A stretch of 64,000 nucleotides of DNA, taken from the NCBI RefSeq assembly GCF_020131355.1, contig NZ_JAHLEL010000047.1, positions 372,001-436,000 of the forward strand. The letters run 5' to 3'. Numbering within the stretch: position 1 is the first letter of the stretch; each line of letters begins with the position of its first letter. This stretch comes from Pseudonocardia sp. ICBG1293 (GTDB lineage: Bacteria > Actinomycetota > Actinomycetes > Mycobacteriales > Pseudonocardiaceae). Under the pieces are notes generated by a model. It had not been told where the DNA came from. It saw only the letters and a program-made list of their open reading frames with translations, and did not search any database. Both the position numbers and the translations under genes were made by a program. Shown in pieces: positions 57,059 through 64,000 of the stretch.

Positions 57059-57064
57059 ACCTCG
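57046..57064. promoter_or_regulatory. iron box overlapping the start of the binding-protein gene
   Basis: TTAAGTTAGGCATACCTCG matches TTAGGTTAGGCTAACCTAA at 14 of 19 positions and covers the ATG at 57058. Binding here would block transcription and translation start of the short-leader or leaderless mRNA. Confidence 0.72.
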
Positions 57065-57423
57065 TAAACTACGGTGCCGCGCCGCCTCGGGGAAGATCCG
57101 CGGCCGCATCGGTACGGCGCCTCGCGCATCACGACGGTCCGATGAGGACGCACGACGTCCGCCCCCACTCGCGCCGAGGGGCGATGTGCTCCGCGATGGC
57201 GCCGGTCCGGTCGGGCGGAGATGTCGATCGGCCCGTCCCCCCGCACGTCGCACGGCATGCCACGGCGCCCGTCGACCGCCACCGGGGCAGACCGGCCACG
57301 ACCTCGGGGAGGACTCCGCCGGTGCTCGCTGCCCCGATGGTCACTGCCCCGGGCTGCGCCGGAGGGCACGCCGCCGGTCGGACGGGTGGCGCGGGGGTCG
57401 GCCCGGAGCCGGCCGACCACCGC
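57059..57423. other. 365-nt intergenic region
   Basis: No gene found. The left end carries the iron box and an AT-rich TAGTTTAC segment that may be the -10 region of the binding-protein gene. The rest is GC-rich without recognisable structure. Confidence 0.45.
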
Positions 57424-58095
57424 TCATCCGGGCGCGCCGCCGGCGCGGTAGGTCCCGGCGAACCGTACGTGGTCGACCATCATCCGTTCCGCGGCGGCGC
57501 CGTCGCGGGCGGCGAGCGCGTCGAGGATGCGCTCGTGCACGTCGAGATGGTGGCGCGCGTGCTCGGGATCCAGCCAGAACGAGGCGTCCGCAGGCACCGG
57601 GAAGCTGTTGCGCACGGCGCGGACGTGCTCACCGAGGAACGCGGGCCCCCCGATGTCGGCGATGGTCAGGTGCAGGGCCCGGCTGCTCTCACCGAGCCGG
57701 TCGTGGCGGCCGGCGCGCTCGTCCTCGACCATCTCGCGGTGCAGGGCGCGCAGCGAGGTCAGCTGCCCGTCGGTGATCCGGTCGGCGGCGAGCCGGGCGC
57801 CGAGCCCCTCCACCACCGCGCGCACCTGGTAGTACTCGAGCAGCGCGTCCGGCGACAGGTCGATCACCGTCGCTCCGTGGTTCTGCTCGTACCGGATGAG
57901 GCGGTCGTTCTCCAGCCGCCGCAGCGCCTCGCGTACCGGTGTGATGGACACCCCGAGCCGGTCCGCGATCTCGGTGGCACGCAACGGGGTGCCCCCCGGG
58001 ATGCGCGCGTTGCGCAGGTCGTCGAGCAGCGATCGGTAGACGTAGTCGGCCTTGCTGGTCGGCGGACCGGCACGGTCCGCCACGGGTTCGCCCAC
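57424..58095 (-). CDS. GntR family regulator (FadR/FCD subfamily)
   Basis: A 223-residue regulator. The winged HTH runs over about 18-80 (YRSLLDDLRNARIPGGTPL, LGVSITPVREALRRLE, GATVIDLS). The C-terminal FCD domain is helical, with metal-binding His residues in LHLTIADIGG and HLDVHERILDAL. It is divergent from the CoA-transferase/lyase genes at 59317 and is their likely regulator, but an IS and a MITE now separate the two. The native operator may be the TTATAACTTGTAA region at 58186-58198. Confidence 0.88.
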   Translation of the reverse strand: MGEPVADRAGPPTSKADYVYRSLLDDLRNARIPGGTPLRATEIADRLGVSITPVREALRRLENDRLIRYEQNHGATVIDLSPDALLEYYQVRAVVEGLGARLAADRITDGQLTSLRALHREMVEDERAGRHDRLGESSRALHLTIADIGGPAFLGEHVRAVRNSFPVPADASFWLDPEHARHHLDVHERILDALAARDGAAAERMMVDHVRFAGTYRAGGAPG

Positions 58096-58198
58096 GCGAT
58101 CGCCACCCCTCTCGTGCTCGGCCGACGCTACCCGCCGCGGCCGGGGAATCCGGACGAGGCACCTCTTTCCGGTGCGGCCCCGATGTTATAACTTGTAA

Positions 58199-59179
58199 GA
58201 GCGCCCGGCAAATGAGGTCGTGGGGGTGTCGTTGCAGGTAGAGGCACGGACCTCGGGTGATCATCGGATTGCTGATGTCCTGATGATCGCCTGGAGGGTC
58301 CGTGCCTCTATTGCCAGAATCGCTGATCGACCCCCTCTGGGTCGAGTTCGCTGCCCTGATCGAGGCAGAGCGGCGCCCGGAGTTCGACCCGGCCCATCCG
58401 TGGGGATGTCACCGCCGCCGTATCCCCGACCGCCTGGTGTTCGAGCACGTGCTCGCGGCGTTGGTGCACGGCAGCGGCTACGAACGCATCGCCACCCCCG
58501 GCTGCTCGGACCGCACGATCCGCCGCCGTCTCGCCCAGTGGGCCGCCGCCGGCGTCGGGGAGCAGGTCCTTCGGGCCGCGCTGGCCGGCTATGACCAGAT
58601 GATCGGTCTCGACCTCGACGATCTGTCTGCCGACGGAGCGATCACCAAGGCTCCCTGCGGTGGCGAGGTCGCCGGCTGTAACCCGGTCGACCGGGGCAAA
58701 CAGGGCACCAAACGCTCCGTGGTCTGCGACGGTGCGGGGATCCCGCTGCACCTGATCAGCGCCCGCGCCAATGACCACGACTCGCCGTTGCTGAAACCGA
58801 CCCTGATCGGGATCTACGACATGATCGGGCCGCTGCCCGAGCGACCGTGCCTGCACCTGGACCGGGGCTATGACTCAGGCAAGACCCGCGATCTGCTCGA
58901 ACGACTCGGGTTCGACGCACAGATCGCCACCAAGGGCCGGCCCGCCCCGATCCAGGTCGGTAAGCGGTGGCCGGTCGAGCGCACCCATTCCTGGATGAAC
59001 GGCTACGGCAAGCTCCGCCGGTTCACCGATCGCCGGAAGATCATCGTCGAGTTCTACCTCAACCTCGCCGCCGCACTCACCGTGATCCGCAGACTGATCA
59101 ACGCGGCCCGCAACCGCTACCGCTGGCCGGATAGGCCCACCACCCGCCGGCTGCGGTAACGATCAATTGCCGGACGCTC
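58199..59179 (+). mobile_element. IS5-like insertion sequence copy 2, 981 bp
   Basis: The same element as at 20797. Left end GAGCGCCCGGC, right end inverted GAGCGTCCGGC, with target duplication TAA (58196-58198 and 59180-59182). It is inserted between the GntR gene and the CoA-transferase gene. MITE copy C follows immediately and shares the right TAA. Confidence 0.92.
58302..59159 (+). CDS. IS5-like family transposase (copy 2)
   Basis: A 285-residue DDE transposase almost identical to that at 20900, with DGAITKAPCGGEVAG, LHLDRGYDSGKTRDLL and VERTHSWMNGYGKLRRF as catalytic blocks. Differences cluster in the last 20 residues. The frame is complete. The presence of two near-identical copies in one window, one of them in an otherwise intact gene, suggests recent activity. 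Confidence 0.92.
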   Translation: MPLLPESLIDPLWVEFAALIEAERRPEFDPAHPWGCHRRRIPDRLVFEHVLAALVHGSGYERIATPGCSDRTIRRRLAQWAAAGVGEQVLRAALAGYDQMIGLDLDDLSADGAITKAPCGGEVAGCNPVDRGKQGTKRSVVCDGAGIPLHLISARANDHDSPLLKPTLIGIYDMIGPLPERPCLHLDRGYDSGKTRDLLERLGFDAQIATKGRPAPIQVGKRWPVERTHSWMNGYGKLRRFTDRRKIIVEFYLNLAAALTVIRRLINAARNRYRWPDRPTTRRLR

Positions 59180-59182
59180 TAA

Positions 59183-59303
59183 GAGGTCGTTTCAGAACGA
59201 CTTGTCGAGTTTCCATTGACCCCTCGACGACAGATCAAACGGCAGGTCAGATAGCCGCTTGTCGTCTACAACAGACACGTCGACCTCGTTCTGAAATGAC
59301 CTC
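59183..59303 (-). repeat. MITE copy C, 121 bp
   Basis: Identical in reverse orientation to copies A and B. It is flanked by TAA (59180-59182 and 59304-59306). It lies between IS copy 2 and the CoA-transferase gene, displacing whatever leader that gene had. Confidence 0.85.
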
Positions 59304-59316
59304 TAAATGAGGCCCC

Positions 59317-60495
59317 CTGTCGTCGCTGCGCGTCGTCGATGCCGCCACGCTGTTCGCCGGCCCCTCGGCCGCCGCGCTGCTCGGAGACTTCGGCGCGGAC
59401 GTGGTCAAGATCGAGCACCCCCGTCGGCCCGACCCGAGCCGCGGACACGGTCCCGCGAAGGACGGGGTCGGGCTGTGGTGGAAGTCGATCTCGCGCAACA
59501 AGCGCACGATCGCGGTGGACCTGTCGGTCGCCGAGGGCCAGCGGGTCCTGCGCGATCTGCTCGTCGACGCCGACGTGCTCGTCGAGAACTTCCGGCCCGG
59601 CACCCTGGAGCGGTGGGGCCTGGGCCCCGAGGACCTCCTCGAGCTCAACCCGAGGCTGATCATGGCGCGGATGACCGGGTTCGGACAGTTCGGGCCGATG
59701 TCCGCCCGCCCGGGGTTCGGCACACTGGCCGAGGCCATGAGCGGGTTCGCCGCGGCCACCGGCGAGCCCGACGGGCCGCCGGTGCTGCCCCCGCTCGCCC
59801 TGGCCGACGGCGTCGCCGGCATCAGCATGGCCTACGCCATCATGGTCGCGGTCCAGGCCCGCACCGGGACGGGGCGCGGACAGGTGATCGACATGGCCAT
59901 CATCGAGCCACTGCTGAGCCTGCTCGGCCCGCAGGTCACCGCCTACCAGGCGCTCGGTGTGCTGCCGGCGCGCACCGGGAACCGGTCGGCGAGCAACGCC
60001 CCGCGCAACACCTACCGCACCCGCGACGGCCGATGGGTCGCGGTGTCCACGAGCGCCCAGTCCGTCGCCGAACGGGTCATGCACCTGGTCGGGCGGCCCG
60101 ACGTCGTCGAGCAGCCCTGGTTCGCCACCGGCCAGGGCCGGGTCGCCCACGTCGAGGAACTCGACGCCGCCGTCGCCGGATGGATCGCCGCCCGCGACAC
60201 CGACGAGGTGCTCGCCGCCTTCGAGCGGGCGGAGGCGGCGATCGCGCTGGTGTACGACGCCTCCGACATCGTCAAGGACCCCCAGTACCAGGCCCTCGGC
60301 AGCTTCGTGGACCTGCCCGACCCCGAGCTCGGCGAGGTGACTGTGCAGAACGTGACCTTCCGCCTCTCCGACACCCCCGGCGAGGTGCGCTGGCCGGGCC
60401 CGGCCACCGGCAGGCACACCGACGAGGTCCTCACCGGGCTCGGCTACGACACCGAACGCATCGCGACCCTGCGCACCTCCGGAGCCGTGGCGTGA
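59317..60495 (+). CDS. CaiB/BaiF-type (family III) CoA-transferase, start uncertain
   Basis: About 392 residues. LRVVDAATLFAGPSAAALLGDFGADVVKIEHP is the family N-terminus (in order: AGP near 15, GADVVKIEHP near 28). RNKRTIAVDLS, LLVDADVLVENFRPGTLERWGLG and NPRLIMARMTGFGQFGP follow; the last region is next to the catalytic Asp. No ATG/GTG/TTG lies in frame before GTG 59401; TGA at 59308 closes the frame. CTG 59317 has GAGG 4 nt upstream and gives a full-length protein, but a lost G after ATG 59307 is an alternative. It overlaps the lyase gene by 4 nt. It moves CoA between acids, probably feeding the lyase. Confidence 0.85.
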   Translation: MSSLRVVDAATLFAGPSAAALLGDFGADVVKIEHPRRPDPSRGHGPAKDGVGLWWKSISRNKRTIAVDLSVAEGQRVLRDLLVDADVLVENFRPGTLERWGLGPEDLLELNPRLIMARMTGFGQFGPMSARPGFGTLAEAMSGFAAATGEPDGPPVLPPLALADGVAGISMAYAIMVAVQARTGTGRGQVIDMAIIEPLLSLLGPQVTAYQALGVLPARTGNRSASNAPRNTYRTRDGRWVAVSTSAQSVAERVMHLVGRPDVVEQPWFATGQGRVAHVEELDAAVAGWIAARDTDEVLAAFERAEAAIALVYDASDIVKDPQYQALGSFVDLPDPELGEVTVQNVTFRLSDTPGEVRWPGPATGRHTDEVLTGLGYDTERIATLRTSGAVA

Positions 60496-61313
60496 ACGCT
60501 CCTCTGACCTGGCTCTACGTGCCCGGCGACCGCCCGGAGCGATTCGCGAAGGCGGCGGCGAGCGGTGCCGACGTGGTCGTGGTCGACCTCGAGGACGCCG
60601 TCGCCGCCCCGGACAAGGTCCGAGCCCGTTCGACGGTGGCCGACTACCTGACCACGGTTCCCGACGGCCCGACGGTCCACGTCCGGATCAACGACGGCGC
60701 CCTCGGCCGCGACGACGTCGCCGTCCTCGCCGGGCTGCCGGGGCTGGGCGGGCTGCGGGTACCGAAGGTGGACTCGACCGACACGCTGGACGCGCTCGAC
60801 GCCGTCCTGCCGGACCGGGTCCGCCTCTGGCCGCTCGTGGAGTCGGCTCGCGGGTGTGCCGCGATCGACGCGATCGCGGCACACCACCGTGTCGCGGGCA
60901 TCGCCCTCGGCGAGCAGGATCTCGCCGCGACGTTGCACCTGGGGTCCGACACCGCGCTGGACCACCTGCGGCTGCGGGCCGTCCTCTCCGCGGCCGCCGC
61001 CGGGCTGCCCGCACCGCCGATGTCGGTGCACCCCCATGTCCGTGACGACGACAGCCTGCTCCGGTCGACCCGTCACGGCCGCGCTCTCGGGCTGTTCGGG
61101 CGGTCGGTCATCCACCCGCGCCAGGTGCCCGTCGTACGGGCCGCATTCGCCCCCACCGCCGGCGAGACCACGTGGGCGCACGCCGTCGTCGAGGCCGCGG
61201 GCCGTCCCGACGCCCGTGGCGCGATCGCACTGCCCGACGGCACCTTCGTCGACCGGCCGATCGTCGACCGCGCCCGCACCGTCCTGGCCCTGGCCGCCCG
61301 CACCGCGGTCTGA
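60492..61313 (+). CDS. CitE/HpcH-type CoA ester lyase
   Basis: A 273-residue citrate-lyase-beta-like protein. TWLYVPGDRPERFAKAAASGADVVVVDLEDAV is the family opening (key parts VPGDRPERF and DLEDAV), HVRIND carries the substrate-binding Arg, GIALGEQDLAATL the metal-binding Glu/Asp, and GRSVIHPRQVPVV the C-terminal motif. GTG start overlaps the CoA-transferase stop. The pair resembles citramalyl-CoA or malyl-CoA handling, as in itaconate- or C5-dicarboxylate breakdown, but the real substrate cannot be read. Confidence 0.88.
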   Translation: MNAPLTWLYVPGDRPERFAKAAASGADVVVVDLEDAVAAPDKVRARSTVADYLTTVPDGPTVHVRINDGALGRDDVAVLAGLPGLGGLRVPKVDSTDTLDALDAVLPDRVRLWPLVESARGCAAIDAIAAHHRVAGIALGEQDLAATLHLGSDTALDHLRLRAVLSAAAAGLPAPPMSVHPHVRDDDSLLRSTRHGRALGLFGRSVIHPRQVPVVRAAFAPTAGETTWAHAVVEAAGRPDARGAIALPDGTFVDRPIVDRARTVLALAARTAV

Positions 61314-61372
61314 GCGCCACCGTCACCGGGCAGCACGATGCTGCCTCACGCCCTCGTTACGAAGGAGTACCC

Positions 61373-62722
61373 ATGGGCGTCGCCGTCTGGGCCCTGCTCA
61401 CCTACATCTGCGTCATCGTCGTCTGGAACGCCGCACTGGGACGCAACATCGGCGAGGCGATGCTGCTCGGCTTCGTGGTCGTGTGCCTGTTCGGCGGCGG
61501 CGACGCGCTCGCGGTAGCCGGGACCGGCCTGTTCGACGCGGCCTCCGAGGAGGTCGTGTTCGCCGCGCTCGCCTTCGTGTTCATGGGCTACCTGCTCACC
61601 GAGCTCGGGCTGATCGACCGGCAGGTCTCGCTGCTCAACGCCGTGTTTGGCCGCGTCCGTGGTGGCGCAGGTTACGTCTCCACCGCCGCGGCCGCGCTGC
61701 TCGGCGGGCCGGCGGGCTCCGGATCCGGCATCGCCGCCTCGGTCGGGTCGGTCACCATCCCGTGGATGATCCGGTCCCGCTGACGCCCCGACCTGGCCGC
61801 CGGTCTCGTCGCCGGCAACGCCGGGCTCGGCATCTCGATCCCACCCAGCTCGTCGATGTTCCTGCTGTTGGGCTCCGCGGCCGTGGCTCCCGTCCTCACC
61901 GCCGACCAGCTCCTCGTCGGGGCGTTCGTCGGTGGCCTCTGGACGGTGCTGTACCGCTTCCTCGTCGTGTTCGTCTGGGTGCGGCGGCACAAGATCGACG
62001 CCATGGACCCCGAGCACATCCTCCCGTTCGCCGCCGCCTGGCGGCAGGGCTGGACCTCGTTGCTGGTCTACACCGGCATCGCGATCCCGGTGTTCCTGAC
62101 CCTCGACAGCGGCCAGGCGCTCCTGGCCGGCCTGATCGGCCCCGACGCGGCGGGCCGGATCAGCATCATCGTCTGGATCCCGGTCCTCATGATCCTCGGC
62201 TCGCTGCTCGTCGCGTGGCGACGCCTCCCCCGCTCCGCGAGCGGCTGGAACGACCTGCTGGCCGCCATGGTCCCGCGCTACGCCGTCATCGGCGCCACCC
62301 TGTTCTTCGCCTTCGCCGCGGCCGCCTCGCTCGGCGAGCTCGGGCTGGTCGAGCAGCTGTCCGCGCTGATGAACGGCATCGACGCCCCGCAGTTCGTCAT
62401 CGCCGCCCTGGTCGGGCTGCTCATCGTCGTCGTGTCCGCGCCGCTGACCGGAACCGCGACCGTCGCCGCCGTCGGCGGCGTCAGCTTCAGCGCGCTGCTC
62501 GCGGTCGGGGTGAACCCGGTCGCCGCCGCGGTGGCCATCCTCATCTTCGCGTCCACCGAAGGCGCCTCCCCACCCGGAGCTGCCCCGATCTACATCGCCA
62601 GCGGCATCGCCGGTGTCGACCCCGCCCGGCTGTTCCTGCGGCTGATCGTGTGGTTCGTGCTGCCGATCCTGCTCATCGGTGTGCTCGTCGCGACCGGCCT
62701 GCTGCCGCTCTTCGTCGTCTGA
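61373..62722 (+). pseudogene. TRAP-type (DctM-like) large permease with in-frame TGA
   Basis: 450 codons with about 12 TM segments. FMGYLLTELGLIDRQVSLL, the Gly-rich GGPAGSGSGIAASVGSVTIP and GLGISIPPSSSMFLLLGS follow the DctM pattern. Codon 137 (61781-61783) is TGA in MIRSR*RPDLAAGL; the frame otherwise stays open on both sides, so a single substitution (for example from TGG or CGA) explains it. ATG at 61373 follows AAGGAG. It follows the CoA-transferase/lyase pair and would have imported a dicarboxylate-like acid. A sequencing error is an alternative. Confidence 0.78.
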
Positions 62723-62757
62723 CCCACCACGAACCGCCCCACGATCGGAGCCCTCCC

Positions 62758-63021
62758 GTGACCGACACCGCCCCCGGCCCCCGTGACCACCTCCACCGCG
62801 GACTGCTGCCCGTGTTCACGGCAGGCCTGGTCACCTTCCTCCTGCTCGGCGTCGCCGTGGTGGGGGTACAGGCCGTCGGCATACTCATCGCCGACGGACC
62901 GCTGGTGGAGGGCGTGGTCGGTGTGCTCGGTCTGCCGATGACCGTCGTCGCCACCGGCACCGGGCTCCTCGGCTTCGCGATGTCCTATCTCGCCCCGTCG
63001 TCCGCACCGGTCGAGGACTGA
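62758..63021 (+). CDS. small two-TM membrane protein
   Basis: 87 residues, from GTG 62758 (GGAG about 7 nt upstream). Two hydrophobic segments, near residues 20-42 and 52-75, separated by a short loop. It lies 35 nt after the TRAP-like permease gene and is probably in the same transcript. It is too short for a normal four-TM TRAP small subunit (DctQ), so it could be a reduced partner subunit or unrelated. Function unknown. Confidence 0.6.
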   Translation: MTDTAPGPRDHLHRGLLPVFTAGLVTFLLLGVAVVGVQAVGILIADGPLVEGVVGVLGLPMTVVATGTGLLGFAMSYLAPSSAPVED

Positions 63022-63072
63022 GCAGGCGGGCCGTCGGGCCCGGGCCGACCGCCTCGGGGAACGCAGCACGAC

Positions 63073-63700
63073 GTGCACGATCACCCGACGCACGGACCTC
63101 TGTTCCTCGTCGTCCGTCTCGACCAGCGCGACGCCACAGCCGACCGCCTGCGGCACGACGCCCTGGAGGACCTGCGGCGCGCCGCCGACACCGACGGGCT
63201 GACCGGTCTGCCCAACCGCCGCCGGTTCGACCGGGATCTCACCGCAGCGTGGCAGTCCGCGGCCGTCCGCGGCGAGCCGTTGTCCCTGCTCATCCTCGAC
63301 GTCGACGAGTTCAAGTCCTACAACGACCGCTTCGGCCACCCCGCCGGTGACCGCGTTCTCGTCGTGGTCGCCGCGGCGATCCGATCGACCCTGCGGTCCC
63401 CGACGCACCTGCCCGCCCGCTACGGCGGCGAGGAGTTCGTCGTGCTGCTCCCCCGCGCCGACATCGCCGAGGCGAGCCGGGTCGCCGAGCGCATCCGGCA
63501 GGCGGTGAGCGCACTCGCCGTCATCCACGACAGGTCTGCCCACGGCACCCTGAGCATCAGCGTGGGGGCGGCGAGTACGCGACCCGACGACCGACGCGCC
63601 GACCACTTCGGCCTGCTGGCCGAGGCCGATGCCGCGCTCTACCGCGCCAAGCGTGCAGGCCGCAACCGGGTGGAGCGCGCCCGACGCAACGCAGGGATGT
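63073..63700 (+). pseudogene. GGDEF (diguanylate cyclase) domain fragment
   Basis: From about GTG 63073 the frame encodes LRRAADTDGLTGLPNRRRF, LLILDVDEFKSYNDRFGHPAGDRVL, ARYGGEEFVVLLPRAD and ALYRAKRAGRNRVE: a complete GGDEF catalytic domain with the active GGEEF loop. There is no RxxD inhibitory site (RSPT instead), and only about 38 residues precede the domain, so the sensor part is missing. There is no stop after the domain: the reading frame runs into a different gene fragment. Looks like a remnant left by a deletion. Confidence 0.75.
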
Positions 63701-63721
63701 CGTGCCGGTCGGATCGTGTCG

Positions 63722-64000
63722 GGTGCGCCGGTGATCCGGCGTGCCTGCCCGGACGGCGTCGACGTGTTCTTCGACTCCGTCGGAGGAGCGACGCTCGACG
63801 CCGCCCTGCCGAACCTCGACGTCGGCGCCCGCATCGCCGTGTGCGGCACCATCGGCCTGCCGCCCGACGCCGAGGCCCACGGTCCCCGGATCGAACGCCG
63901 GATCCTGGTCAACCGGGTCTCCATGCAGGGATTCCTGGCGACCGATCACCTGCACCGGATCGACGACGTGGTGGAGGAGCCCGCCGGGTGGCTCCGAGCG
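63722..64000 (+). pseudogene. MDR (medium-chain) NADP-dependent oxidoreductase fragment (continues beyond window)
   Basis: In a frame different from the GGDEF, CPDGVDVFFDSVGGATLDAAL, RIAVCGTIG and NRVSMQGFLATDHL match the C-terminal half of the zinc-independent alkenal/quinone reductase-type MDR family (VDVFFDNVGG...GRIVVCGAIS...R..MEGF). The N-terminal half is absent, replaced by the GGDEF sequence. The right end leaves the window. Confidence 0.75.

Noticed and set aside
1..64000. CRISPR arrays, tRNA and rRNA genes, replication origin
   Set aside because: I saw no regular spacer-repeat array, no tRNA cloverleaf with CCA-proximal T-arm signature, and no rRNA-like or dnaA-box cluster.

Overview
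The window is very GC-rich actinobacterial DNA, with dense coding, GTG/TTG starts, 4-nt ATGA/GTGA overlaps, a mycofactocin-type SDR and IdeR/DmdR-like iron boxes. A Pseudonocardia-like member of the Pseudonocardiales fits best; that is an inference from gene content. Four single-locus lesions (two one-base losses in GGGG runs, one in-frame TGA, one missing usual start codon) and seven insertion elements mark it as a mobile, partly decaying accessory region.

Region 1 (1-13,025) is a catabolic/transport patchwork: a pyranose-oxidase-like GMC enzyme (cut by the window edge) with an MFS transporter; a divergent fusion of gluconate-dehydrogenase-subunit-3 and GMC domains with an apparent frameshift; a crotonase that carries the three 6-oxocamphor-hydrolase residues; a TetR regulator; a multi-pass membrane protein; a DHA2-type drug exporter; an IS110-family element; and an epoxide hydrolase.

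Region 2 (13,314-22,455) is a ROK-repressor-controlled sugar operon: Gfo/Idh/MocA dehydrogenase, TIM-barrel isomerase/epimerase, MFS sugar transporter and a second subunit-3/GMC fusion. An IS5-like element has split that last gene with a clean 3-bp target duplication. A MITE-IS-MITE train sits between the ROK gene and its promoter. The gene set suggests oxidation of a sugar or glycoside (possibly to a keto-sugar) followed by isomerisation or cleavage.

Region 3 (22,571-29,915) holds an NAD(P)/FAD oxidoreductase, two TetR genes, two SDRs, an AI-2E-type permease and an iron-siderophore-type binding lipoprotein.

Region 4 (29,902-57,058, minus strand) is a complete mixed-ligand siderophore locus headed by an iron box. 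In transcription order it encodes ornithine N5-monooxygenase, MbtH, aspartate 1-decarboxylase (PanD), NRPS-1 (ArCP-Cy-A-T), NRPS-2 (C-A-T x4, then E), an MFS exporter, a formyltransferase, salicylate synthase, a salicylate-AMP ligase and an alpha/beta hydrolase. A Tat-lipoprotein siderophore-binding protein with its own iron box lies just upstream. Reading the A-domain codes by eye gives salicylate - heterocyclised residue (Cys-like code) - beta-alanine - unassigned residue - N5-OH-Orn - N5-OH-Orn. The embedded PanD would supply the beta-alanine. I consider this assembly line the most interesting system in the window.

Region 5 (57,424-64,000) has a GntR regulator, a second copy of the IS5-like element next to a third MITE, a CaiB-type CoA-transferase and CitE-type lyase pair, a TRAP-type permease broken by TGA, a small membrane protein, and fused remnants of a GGDEF protein and an MDR oxidoreductase at the window edge.
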